Shown here piece by piece: positions 1 through 6,348 of a stretch of DNA of 9,887 nt. The translations under genes were made by a program, and so were the position numbers. The notes under the pieces were generated by a model. That model did no database searches and had not been told where the DNA came from. It saw only the letters and a list, made by a program, of their open reading frames with translations. This stretch comes from Falsiroseomonas sp044348345 (GTDB lineage: Bacteria; Pseudomonadota; Alphaproteobacteria; Acetobacterales; Acetobacteraceae): NCBI GenBank assembly GCA_044348345.1, contig JBIKSZ010000139.1:1-9887 (forward strand). Direction: 5' to 3'. Positions within the stretch are counted from its first letter, which is position 1, and every line of letters starts with the position of its first letter.

Positions 1-72
1 GACCGAATAGCCGCGGTCGAACAGCGACTTCGCCAGAAGGGCGAGGTCTTCCCGGATCGCCGTCTCGGTCAC
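1..72 (-). CDS. otnC: 3-oxo-tetronate 4-phosphate decarboxylase (class II aldolase), N-terminal fragment
   Basis: Only the first 24 codons are in the window; the gene continues past the left edge. Reading leftward from a GTG at 72-70, the peptide begins VTETAIREDLALLAKSLFDR and continues GYSV. This matches the usual start of class II aldolase/adducin-fold decarboxylases of the OtnC group (a helix with L-x-x-x-x-F/Y-x-R-G, followed in the family by a G-N-I-S-V-R-L segment that would lie outside). The GTG overlaps the otnK stop as GTGA, a 4-bp coupling. In the family OtnC decarboxylates the 4-phosphate made by OtnK to dihydroxyacetone phosphate and CO2, using a metal bound by histidines that cannot be seen here. 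The call rests on this short match plus the otnK neighbour. A different class II aldolase (fuculose- or ribulose-phosphate type) remains possible. Confidence 0.65.
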   Translation of the reverse strand, partial: MTETAIREDLALLAKSLFDRGYSV

Positions 73-1349
73 CGCGCGAATGCCTTCAGGAAGAAGTCGC
101 GCGCGCCGAAATTGCCGCTCTTGAGCGCGAGGTGGATGGCAGTCGGGGCTGCACCCCCCGCGGAGCGGGATTCTGCAAAGGTCCAGGGCACGCCGGGGTC
201 GATCTCCGCCCCGATGCGGAGCGAGGTGACGCCAAGCCGCTGCACCACCGCGCCGGATGTCTCGCCGCCGGCCACCACCAGCCGCTGCACGCCGCGCGCG
301 ACGAGGCCTTCGGCGACGGCGGCGAGCGCCTCTTCCACCAGCGCGCCCGCGGCCTCACGGCCGAGCTTCGCCTGCAGCGCGGCGACCTTCTCGGGCAGGG
401 CGCTGGCGGCGATCACCACGGGGCGCGCGGGATCGAGCTTGCCCTCCACCCAATCGAGCGCCTGGCGCGCCAGCGCGGCGGCGTCGGGGGTCGCCAGCGC
501 ATCCAGTTCCAGCACCGGCGCGTGATCCCGGGCGAAGCCGATCTGGCCGAGGGTGGCGCGGGAACAGGAGCCGGCGACGACAGCGCAGAAGCCCTGCGGC
601 GCGGGCAGCGCGGCGGCGTCGCCACGCTCCGGCAGCAGGCCCGCGGCGCGGAAGTTTGCGGGCAGCCCCATGGCGACGCCCGAGCCGCCCGTGACCAGCG
701 CCTGGCCCGCGACCGCCTCGCCGATGGCGAACAGATGCGCGTCGCTGACCGCATCCACGATCGCATAGCGCCGGCCCTGGTCGGTGAGCCGCGCGAAATC
801 GCGCCGGATCGCGGCCGCGCCCTGCTCCACCACGGCGAAGGGGACGAGGCCGACGCCGCCATCGGTCTGGCGGGAGAGCACGCGCACCAGATCGGGGTCT
901 GTCATCGGCGTGAGCGGATGGTTCTCCATCCCGGATTCACTCAGCAGCCGCTGCCCGACAAAAAGATGGCCTTGGAAGATGGAACGCCCATTCGCCGGGA
1001 AGGCCGGGCAGGCGATGGCGAAGCCGGCGCCAAGCCGCTTCAGCAGCGCATCCGCCACAGGGCCGATATTGCCGGCATCGGTGCTGTCGAAGGTCGAGCA
1101 GTATTTGAAGAAGAGCTGCTTCGCGCCCGCGGCCAGCAGCGCCTCGGCCGCCGCGAGGCTTTCGGCGATGGCCTGGGCCACGGGCGCGGTGCGCGACTTC
1201 AGCGCGACGACCACCGCATCCGCCTCCGGCAGAGGCCCGGTGGGCACGCCGATCACCTGCACGCAGGTCATGCCGTTCTTCACCAGCATGGAGGCGAGGT
1301 CTGTCGCGCCGGTGAAGTCGTCGGCGACGCAACCGAGCAGGAGCGGCAT
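69..1349 (-). CDS. otnK: 3-oxo-tetronate kinase (four-carbon acid sugar kinase, DUF1537 family)
   Basis: A 426-residue protein, the normal full length for the family. It phosphorylates 3-oxo-tetronate (from threonate or erythronate) at the 4-hydroxyl with ATP in the cytoplasm. The N-terminal sugar-binding domain shows CVADDFTGATD (7-17), KYCSTFDSTDAGNIGPV (82-98) and PAFPANGRSIFQGHLFVG (115-132), followed by SGMENHPLTPM (139-149). The C-terminal nucleotide-binding domain shows VVAGGETSGAVV (358-369), IGAEIDPGVPW (379-389) and LALKSGNFGARDFF (407-420). These signatures are specific to the OtnK branch rather than to DtnK/LtnK. The reading frame stays open upstream to 1817, but that part is the shadow of the methyltransferase gene. 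The ATG at 1349-1347 is chosen because AAGGA lies about 9 bases before it and the motif-bearing protein begins MPLLLGCVADD. The start overlaps the methyltransferase stop by one base (TGATG), and the stop overlaps otnC (GTGA). Confidence 0.95.
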   Translation of the reverse strand: MPLLLGCVADDFTGATDLASMLVKNGMTCVQVIGVPTGPLPEADAVVVALKSRTAPVAQAIAESLAAAEALLAAGAKQLFFKYCSTFDSTDAGNIGPVADALLKRLGAGFAIACPAFPANGRSIFQGHLFVGQRLLSESGMENHPLTPMTDPDLVRVLSRQTDGGVGLVPFAVVEQGAAAIRRDFARLTDQGRRYAIVDAVSDAHLFAIGEAVAGQALVTGGSGVAMGLPANFRAAGLLPERGDAAALPAPQGFCAVVAGSCSRATLGQIGFARDHAPVLELDALATPDAAALARQALDWVEGKLDPARPVVIAASALPEKVAALQAKLGREAAGALVEEALAAVAEGLVARGVQRLVVAGGETSGAVVQRLGVTSLRIGAEIDPGVPWTFAESRSAGGAAPTAIHLALKSGNFGARDFFLKAFAR

Positions 1350-2248
1350 CAGGCGTGGTCCTTGGCTGGCGGCAGGCAGAGCAGGTCGGCATGGCCGATG
1401 CGGAGACTGAGCTGGCCCGCTTCTGCCTGAAGGGCGCGGGTCTCGGCCCAGTCTTCGATCGCAGGCTCGTGGCGGCGCTCCCGCGTGGCGGCGGCGCTGG
1501 CCATGCCGGTGGTGAGCTGTTGCGCGAAGGCGGTCGTGGCTTCGTCGAGCGGGCGGGTGCGCAGCGCCCAGTCGGAGGATGCGCGCAGCACCGTGTAGCC
1601 ATGCGCTTCGAACGCAGATGCGATGGCGGCCGGCGCTTTGGCGCCGAGGGCGATGCCACCAAAACCCTTGTCGCGCGCCTGGTCGCGGGCGAAGCCGCGC
1701 GCCAGCAGCGCATCGGCCGGATGGCGCGGCAGGAAGCTCTCGCGGCCCGTGACGTTCAGCGCGGCATAGAAGGGCAGGCGCTGCGCGGCGCAGGCGGCGG
1801 CCATGCGGGCGATCCAATCCTCGCTGACCAGGTCGCAGAGCGCGGTGTTCACAACCGCATCCACCGCGTGCAGCGGCAAATTGTCCGGTGCCTCAGCGAG
1901 GTCCGCGAGCAGCGCCTCCACGCGCCAGGCGCCATGCGGGGCATGGACCAGCAGCGTCTTGCGGCTGGGCCAGGTCACGCCCCAGCCGGATTCAGATGCG
2001 CGTTCGGCGGTGGTCTCGCAGGCGCGCTCGATCAGCCCGGCATCGGCATCCACCAGCGTCCAGGCCTGGGCCCGGCCGATGAAATGCCCGAGCCAGCGCA
2101 GCAGCGAGCCCGTACCCGCGCCGAGGTCGAGGATACGCGGCCGCGGCGGCAGCGCGCCGGCCAGGATCGCGGCAAGCCCAGCGTCGCGCGCCTTCGCGTC
2201 GAAGGGCTCGCGCAGGTCCAGCCAGTCGCCGTCGAAGCTCTCCGCCAT
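1349..2248 (-). CDS. class I SAM-dependent methyltransferase
   Basis: A 299-residue protein with a Rossmann methyltransferase fold. Motif I is RILDLGAGTGSLLRWL (38-53). The acidic residue that binds the SAM ribose is in WTLVDADAG (63-71, probably D67). A post-I/motif IV-like stretch reads AVDAVVNTALCDLVSEDW. No metal or radical-SAM motif is seen. The substrate cannot be read from the sequence. From the neighbours (glycosyltransferase, PTPS-like protein, RibD-type reductase) a small pterin-like or glycosylated metabolite is more likely than RNA or protein; this is inference. The start is ATG 2248-2246, preceded by a strong GGAGAAAG, and it overlaps the glycosyltransferase stop by one base (TGATG). 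The frame is open further upstream to 2560, but that is the shadow of the glycosyltransferase. The C-terminus runs into otnK with the same TGATG arrangement. Confidence 0.88.
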   Translation of the reverse strand: MAESFDGDWLDLREPFDAKARDAGLAAILAGALPPRPRILDLGAGTGSLLRWLGHFIGRAQAWTLVDADAGLIERACETTAERASESGWGVTWPSRKTLLVHAPHGAWRVEALLADLAEAPDNLPLHAVDAVVNTALCDLVSEDWIARMAAACAAQRLPFYAALNVTGRESFLPRHPADALLARGFARDQARDKGFGGIALGAKAPAAIASAFEAHGYTVLRASSDWALRTRPLDEATTAFAQQLTTGMASAAATRERRHEPAIEDWAETRALQAEAGQLSLRIGHADLLCLPPAKDHA

Positions 2249-3282
2249 CAGGCTTTCTCCAGCTCGTCCGCGAAGGCCTCCGCGCGGTCCTCCCAGCGCG
2301 GCAGGCGCTGGCCGGCGGCCCAGGCGGCGTCGGCCATCGCGGCGCGGAGGTCGCGGTCGAAGATCAGCCGCCGCATGCCCTTGCCGAGCGAGATGTGATC
2401 GCCGGGCGGGGAGACGACGGCAGCGTCGGTGGGCGCGAGATCGGCCAGCGCCCCGCCCGCGGTGACCGCAACCGGCAGGCCGCGCGCGAGGGCTTCGGCG
2501 ACCGCCATGCCATAGCCTTCCCAGTGGGAGGCGAGCGCGAAGGCATCCGCGCCGCGCCACAGCGCCTCGAGCGCGGGACCGTCCACCTCGCCGGCGAAGG
2601 TCACGCGCTGGGTGATGCCGAGTTCCTCGGCGAGCGCCTGCAGCCCATGCGCATGCGCCGCATCGCGCGCCCCGCCCGCGATGGCGAGCGTCCAGTCGAG
2701 GTCGAAGAGAGAGGCCAGCGCGCGCAGCAGCACGTCATGCCCCTTGCGCGGGATCAGCGAACCCAGCGCCAGGATCGCGCAGCCCGTCGCGTTGCCGGCG
2801 CTGCGCTGCGCGGGGTCGGTGCCGGGCTCGACCACGCCGATGCGCGCGGGATCGGCACCGAAATCGCCGGGCAGGCGGCGCGCGGTCGGGTGGCTGGTGG
2901 CGATCAGGCGGTCGAGGCGGGGGAAGAGCGCAGCTTCGATGGCGCGCAGCTCCTCCCGCACCGGACCCGGGTTGCCGTGCTCATTCGCGGTCGGGTGGTG
3001 GATGAGGCCGACGGCGCGGCGCGCGGCGAGCTCCTCCGCGAAGGGCGCGAAGGCGGGCAGGCCGAGCCCGTCCACCACGATGCGCGTGCCCTGCGGCACG
3101 GCATCGAGGGCGGCGCGCGCCGCTGCGGTCGCGGCGGCATCCGGCAGCGGGTGGCGGCCGGCGAGTTCCACCACCTGCACTGCGTGGCCCTTGGCACGCA
3201 GCCCGGCGACAAGACGGCGGTCATAGATATAGCCGCCGGAGATGGTCTCGAACGGCCCGGGGACGAGCAGCGCGATATCCAT
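2248..3282 (-). CDS. glycosyltransferase, GT-B fold, GT4-like
   Basis: A 344-residue protein, shortish but complete for a single-chain GT-B enzyme. The N-terminal acceptor domain opens with a beta strand and glycine turn, MDIALLVPGPFETISGGYIY (1-20). The C-terminal nucleotide-sugar domain starts near residue 165 with ILALGSLIPRKGHDVLLRAL (170-189), the usual GT4 'R-K-G' turn. It carries the retaining-GT EX7E motif as E255-GYGMAVA-E263, then ARGLPVAVT. No signal peptide or membrane helix is visible, so it is cytoplasmic. The donor and acceptor sugars cannot be told. There is a 5-bp gap after the PTPS-like gene and a one-base overlap with the methyltransferase, so it is a mid-operon gene. There is no good Shine-Dalgarno before ATG 3282-3280; translation is probably coupled to the upstream gene. 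GT4 enzymes often act on cell-envelope polymers, but the context here favours a small-molecule acceptor (inference). Confidence 0.9.
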   Translation of the reverse strand: MDIALLVPGPFETISGGYIYDRRLVAGLRAKGHAVQVVELAGRHPLPDAAATAAARAALDAVPQGTRIVVDGLGLPAFAPFAEELAARRAVGLIHHPTANEHGNPGPVREELRAIEAALFPRLDRLIATSHPTARRLPGDFGADPARIGVVEPGTDPAQRSAGNATGCAILALGSLIPRKGHDVLLRALASLFDLDWTLAIAGGARDAAHAHGLQALAEELGITQRVTFAGEVDGPALEALWRGADAFALASHWEGYGMAVAEALARGLPVAVTAGGALADLAPTDAAVVSPPGDHISLGKGMRRLIFDRDLRAAMADAAWAAGQRLPRWEDRAEAFADELEKA

Positions 3283-3287
3283 CGTTG

Positions 3288-3695
3288 TCAGACCGGCCCC
3301 TCGAAGGCGGCCCAGGCGATGTGGCTTTCGCGCAGCAGCACCTTGATGCCCGTCACCGCCTTGCCGCCATCGCCGAGCCGCCCGTCGCGGCAGGCGGCGG
3401 CCAGTTCCTGCTGGATGTGCAGGCAGAGATATTCGGTCGTCGTGTTCTTGCCCGCGAAGACCGCCTCGCTGTCGAGGTTGCGGTAGTCGATAGGGGCGAG
3501 CACGGCGCGCAGCACGTCCTTGGCCAGCCCGATGTCGATCAGCAGGTGCAGGTCGTCGAGCTTCGGGGCGCGGAACTCGGCTTCGACGATGAAGGTCGCG
3601 CCGTGCAGCCGCTGGGCGGGGCCGAAGGCCTCACCGCGGAAGCTGTGCGCGATCATGATGTGGTCCACGACGGTCAGGCTGAACATCGGCGGCAC
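3288..3695 (-). CDS. 6-pyruvoyl-tetrahydropterin synthase / QueD-like protein with degenerate active site
   Basis: T-fold protein of the PTPS/6-carboxytetrahydropterin synthase family (PF01242 type), 132 residues counted from the Met at 3686. It retains the family layout: IAH (His14), RLHGATF (26-32), LLIDIGLAK (48-56), IDYRNLD (66-72), NTTTE (81-85) and a late Glu in LRESH (Glu120). Aligned by eye to E. coli QueD (KCGRLHGHSF, LDHHYLN), the catalytic Cys is Ala24, the third zinc His (HGH) is Ala30, and the His after the catalytic Asp is Tyr68. The standard lyase reaction on 7,8-dihydroneopterin triphosphate is therefore doubtful, although the pterin-binding Glu and overall fold remain. Start: AGGAAAG overlaps the upstream stop and sits 6 bases (from AGGA) before GTG 3695-3693, giving a V-P-P extension; ATG 3686-3684 is the alternative. 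It follows the dehydrogenase by 8 bp and precedes the glycosyltransferase by 5 bp. Confidence 0.85.
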   Translation of the reverse strand: MPPMFSLTVVDHIMIAHSFRGEAFGPAQRLHGATFIVEAEFRAPKLDDLHLLIDIGLAKDVLRAVLAPIDYRNLDSEAVFAGKNTTTEYLCLHIQQELAAACRDGRLGDGGKAVTGIKVLLRESHIAWAAFEGPV

Positions 3696-3698
3696 TCG

Positions 3699-3705
3699 CT
3701 TTCCT
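3699..3705 (-). promoter_or_regulatory. Shine-Dalgarno for the PTPS-like gene
   Basis: AGGAAAG on the minus strand, overlapping the TAG stop of the dehydrogenase gene. AGGA lies 6 bases from GTG 3695-3693 but 15 bases from ATG 3686-3684, which favours the GTG start. Confidence 0.55.
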
Positions 3706-4681
3706 ATATATACGTCACGACAGGGCAGAGGGGCTGCGGCGCGCCGGCGGGCGGGGACAGCGCCGCGCCGATCCGCGCCGGCAGCTCTGCGAAGGGGATA
3801 TCGGGGCCGAGCAGCGCATCCAGCCGCGCATCCGCCAGGAGATCGAGCGCGAGCGCGAGCCGCTCGCCATGGGTGCGGCGGCCGCGCATGGCGGGCGAGA
3901 CCGCGCCCACCTGGGTCGAGATCAGCTGCAGGCGCTTGGCATGGAAAGCCTCGCCGAGCGGCAGATCGCAGGCCTTGTCGCCGAACCAGGACGCCTCGAC
4001 CACGCGGCCTTCGAAGCCGCAGCGGCTGAGCGCGAGCTTCAGCCCCTCGGGGCTCGCGGAGGCGTGGATCACGAGGTCGCGATCGCCGGGCGCCTGTTCG
4101 GGCGTGCAGAAGCGCGCGCCGAGCGCCTCCACGATGCCGCGGCGGGAGGTATCGAGGTCGCAGACCGCGAGGTCGAGGCCGGGGAGGCGCGCGAGCAGAA
4201 AGGCGGTGAGCAGGCCGACGACGCCGGCACCCACCACCAGCCCGCGTTCGCCGACCAGCGGGCGCGCATCCCACAGCACGTTGACCGCGGTTTCCATATT
4301 CGCCGCCAGCACCGCGCGCCGGTCTGGCACGACATCGGGGATGGGGATGCACATCGCGGCTGGGGCGAGGAAGGCGTCGTGGTGCGGATGCAGGCAGAAG
4401 ACGCGGCGGCCTTGCAGTGCGGCCGGCCCGGCCTGGACCACGCCGGCAGCGGCGTAGCCATAGGAGACGGGGAAGGGAAAGTCGCCCTGCTGCAGCGGCG
4501 CGCGCATGGCGGGCCATTGGCTTTCGGGCACGCGGCCGGTGAAGACCAGCCGTTCCGTCCCGCGCGAGATGGCGGAGGCGCGCGTGACGACCAACGCCTG
4601 ATCGGGCGCCGGCGCGGGCAGGTCGTGGGTGCGGATCTCCCCGACGCCGGCGGCGACGGTCCAGAATGCGCGGGCCTTCAT
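3704..4681 (-). CDS. BchC-like medium-chain dehydrogenase (MDR), no visible zinc ligands
   Basis: A 325-residue NAD(P)-dependent oxidoreductase of the MDR superfamily. The N-terminal catalytic domain has SAISRGTERLVFTGRVPES (36-54), where the canonical zinc Cys of C-G-T-D is Ser39. This 'S-x-G-T-E' form resembles the BchC bacteriochlorophyllide dehydrogenase branch. The next block, FPFPVSYGYAAAGVV (68-82), replaces the usual G-H-E zinc site with G-Y-A. The structural four-Cys lobe is absent. The Rossmann domain has VVGAGVVGLL (149-158), then AVCDLD where the nucleotide ribose binds. Probable role: oxidising or reducing a side-chain alcohol or ketone on the product of the neighbouring PTPS-like and RibD-like enzymes. 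No other photosynthesis gene is present, so bacteriochlorophyll synthesis is not supported. ATG 4681-4679 overlaps the reductase stop as ATGA. The gene ends TATATATAG in a short AT-rich spot. Confidence 0.88.
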   Translation of the reverse strand: MKARAFWTVAAGVGEIRTHDLPAPAPDQALVVTRASAISRGTERLVFTGRVPESQWPAMRAPLQQGDFPFPVSYGYAAAGVVQAGPAALQGRRVFCLHPHHDAFLAPAAMCIPIPDVVPDRRAVLAANMETAVNVLWDARPLVGERGLVVGAGVVGLLTAFLLARLPGLDLAVCDLDTSRRGIVEALGARFCTPEQAPGDRDLVIHASASPEGLKLALSRCGFEGRVVEASWFGDKACDLPLGEAFHAKRLQLISTQVGAVSPAMRGRRTHGERLALALDLLADARLDALLGPDIPFAELPARIGAALSPPAGAPQPLCPVVTYI

Positions 4682-5526
4682 GGTTGGTCCATCCGATTCA
4701 GACCTTCGGTGCTCGCCGCCTGCGGCGTCTCCGCCCTGCGGTCATCGGATAGGTGCGAAATCCCCGGCTTCGCGCGGTCCAGCACGATGTCGCACAAGAT
4801 GTCCTCGCCGATCGGATGGACGGTCCAGGCGAAGCGCAACCCGTCGGCGATGCGCGCGGCCTCCGGCAGGGTAAAGGCAGGGATGCCGGAGCCGAGGATC
4901 AGCGGCGCGATGGTCACATGCAGCCGGTCGAGGCATCCCGCAGCGAGGAAGGCCGAGACGGTATGGCCGCCGCCCTCGACGAAAATTCTCGTCAGTCCGC
5001 GCGCGGCCAAGGCGCGCAGCAGCGCGGGCAGGTCGAGGCCATGCGGTCCGCGCGGGATGCGCAGCACCTCCGCCTGGCCGTGTGACGTGGGCCCGTCGGT
5101 TGCCGCGACCAGCAGCGTCGGCGCGGCACCATCGGTGAAGACGCCGCAGCTGGTGGGCAGGCGGCGATCGGGGTCGAGGATCACGCGGACTGGATGCGGG
5201 CCCTCGACCTCGCGCGTCGTCAGGCGGGGATTGTCGTGCCGCACCGTGCCGGCGCCGACGAGGACGACGTCGCACAGCGCGCGCAGGCGGTGGGTGTGCA
5301 GGATGTCGCCGCGCCCGCCGATCCATTGGCTGGCGCCGCTACGTGTGGCGATGCGCCCATCCAGCGTCTGCGCCAGCCGACCGATCACGATGCAGCCATC
5401 GGCCGCGCGCGGCGGTGCCAGTACCGGGCCGAACAGCGTGCCAAGCGGCGAGGGTGGCACAGCGCCGCCTTCCCGCGCGGCGAGCAGGGCCGGCCAGTCC
5501 GGATCGGGCGAGGGGGCTTGCGCCAT
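4678..5526 (-). CDS. RibD C-terminal-type reductase (pyrimidine/pterin reductase family)
   Basis: A 282-residue protein made of the RibD C-terminal reductase domain, a dihydrofolate-reductase-like fold using NADPH. Visible motifs are AQTLDGRIATRSGASQWIG (52-70), VLVGAGTVRHDNPRLTTR (88-105), the strand VRVILDPDRR (113-122), and IFVEGGGHTVSAFL (181-194) followed by IAPLILGSG (206-214). The deaminase domain of full RibD (H-A-E and C-x-x-C zinc motifs) is absent, so this is not a complete riboflavin enzyme. Stand-alone members reduce riboflavin intermediates or pterin-like substrates, and the PTPS-like neighbour favours the latter. Residues 1-45 are a poorly conserved leader, and residues after about 252 form a polar tail encoded over a hairpin. 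It is the first gene of the leftward operon. The Shine-Dalgarno before ATG 5526-5524 is weak. The start is preceded by an 87-bp spacer after fliP. Confidence 0.88.
   Translation of the reverse strand: MAQAPSPDPDWPALLAAREGGAVPPSPLGTLFGPVLAPPRAADGCIVIGRLAQTLDGRIATRSGASQWIGGRGDILHTHRLRALCDVVLVGAGTVRHDNPRLTTREVEGPHPVRVILDPDRRLPTSCGVFTDGAAPTLLVAATDGPTSHGQAEVLRIPRGPHGLDLPALLRALAARGLTRIFVEGGGHTVSAFLAAGCLDRLHVTIAPLILGSGIPAFTLPEAARIADGLRFAWTVHPIGEDILCDIVLDRAKPGISHLSDDRRAETPQAASTEGLNRMDQP
4691..4750 (-). repeat. bulged hairpin in the reductase tail, next to the dehydrogenase start
   Basis: Inverted repeat inside the 3' end of the reductase gene. On the plus strand, atccgat (4691-4697) pairs with atcggat (4744-4750), gacc (4701-4704) pairs with ggtc (4740-4743) after a 3-nt bulge, and an inner cgccg/cggcg hairpin lies at 4714-4727. 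In the leftward mRNA the distal arm carries the GGAT that is the best ribosome-binding candidate for the dehydrogenase ATG at 4681. It could control translation, or be a relic of an inserted repeat. Function is inference. Confidence 0.5.
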
Positions 5527-5613
5527 GGTGTCCGGCCTATGCCCGACCGCCGCGCCCTTCGCAATCTGAAGGGCGGTGGGGCCGGTGAGTCGACCGGGTG
5601 CGTCCAGGGCGTT
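5527..5613. other. spacer between fliP and the reductase operon
   Basis: This 87-bp spacer lies between two genes transcribed in the same leftward direction. It separates the flagellar arm (small ORF, fliO, fliP) from the metabolic operon. It contains one clear hairpin and no recognisable promoter hexamers. A promoter for the reductase operon is expected here, or the operon is read through from fliP. Confidence 0.5.
5553..5575 (-). terminator. possible transcription terminator hairpin downstream of fliP
   Basis: Perfect 8-bp inverted repeat cgcccttc / gaagggcg with a 7-nt loop, about 40 bp past the fliP stop in the direction of transcription. There is no T-run after it in either direction, so if it terminates transcription it is weak or factor-assisted. 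It could instead stabilise the fliP mRNA end. Confidence 0.45.
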
Positions 5614-6348
5614 CTAGACCGCGAAGCCCTGCACCAGGCTGCCCGCCACCAGCCGCCAGCCATCCACCAGCACGAAGAAGGCCAGCTTGAAGGGCAAGGC
5701 CACCACCGTCGGCGGCAGCATCATCATGCCCAACGACATCAGCACGCTGGCCGCCACCAGGTCGATCACCAGGAAGGGCAGGAAGATCAGGAAGCCGATC
5801 TCGAAGGCGCGGCGCAACTCGCCCACCAGGAAGGCCGGCATCAGCGCGCGCCAGGGTGCGTCCTCGGCCGAGGCCTGCGGCAGGCGGGCGAGGTCGAGGA
5901 ACAGCGCCAAATCCGCATCGCGCACCTGGGCGGCCATGAAGCGGCGGAAGGGTTCGGCGGCGGCGACCAGCCCGTCCACCTCCGACAGCCGGCCTTCGGA
6001 CATCGGGCGGATGCCGAGCTCCCAGCTGGCCTGCAGCGCGGGCTCCATCACGAACAGCGTCAGGAACAGCGCCAGCGAGATCAGCACCGGGTTGGGCGGG
6101 ATGGAGGGCGCGCCGATTGCGGTCCGCAGTAGCGCCAGCACGATGACGATGCGCGCGAAGGCCGTGACCATCACCAGGAGCGCCGGCGCGAGCGAGAGCA
6201 GCCCGATGCCGGCAGCGAGTTGGATCAGCCGCGCCGTGCTGCCTGCGCCCCCGGCGCCGCCGAGATCGAGGCTGAGGCTCTGCGCCGCCGCCGCGCCCGG
6301 CAGCAGCAGAAGCAGCGCAAACGCTGCCAGCGTGAGCATACGGGTCAT
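5614..6348 (-). CDS. fliP: flagellar type III export gate protein FliP
   Basis: A 244-residue inner-membrane protein, core of the FliPQR export channel. It has a cleavable signal peptide: MTRM, a hydrophobic run, then AAAAQ near residue 23. Next comes the family signature VTAFARIVIVLALLRTAIGA (61-80), then PPNPVLISLALFLTLFVMEP (84-103). The C-terminal part has FLVGELRRAFEIGFLIFLPF, then VLMSLGMMMLPP and LPFKLAFFVLVDGW, both classic FliP/SctR segments. Four membrane helices in addition to the signal are expected and visible. Flagellar rather than virulence identity follows from FliO upstream and the flgBC/fliE operon opposite. ATG 6348-6346 overlaps the fliO stop as ATGA. The open frame extends to 6624, but only as the shadow of fliO. 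It lies on the opposite strand from fliQ and fliR. Confidence 0.96.
   Translation of the reverse strand: MTRMLTLAAFALLLLLPGAAAAQSLSLDLGGAGGAGSTARLIQLAAGIGLLSLAPALLVMVTAFARIVIVLALLRTAIGAPSIPPNPVLISLALFLTLFVMEPALQASWELGIRPMSEGRLSEVDGLVAAAEPFRRFMAAQVRDADLALFLDLARLPQASAEDAPWRALMPAFLVGELRRAFEIGFLIFLPFLVIDLVAASVLMSLGMMMLPPTVVALPFKLAFFVLVDGWRLVAGSLVQGFAV

Noticed and set aside
132..1430. Long plus-strand open frame (432 codons) opposite otnK
   Set aside because: Shadow of the GC-rich otnK gene: no recognisable domain, Arg/Gly/His-rich composition, and the opposite strand carries full OtnK motifs.
1355..2398. Plus-strand open frame opposite the methyltransferase
   Set aside because: Low-complexity antisense shadow; the minus strand has the SAM-binding motif and a good ribosome-binding site.
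3705..3711. TATATA stretch as a -10 element for an internal promoter before the PTPS-like gene
   Set aside because: No -35 hexamer at 16-18 bp; the bases encode the dehydrogenase C-terminus Y-I-stop and the surrounding gaps are operon-tight.
3288..4517. Reading the PTPS-like gene as a 409-residue fusion protein
   Set aside because: The upstream ~275 residues are Arg/Ala/Pro-rich out-of-frame translation of the dehydrogenase gene; a Shine-Dalgarno marks the true start near 3695.
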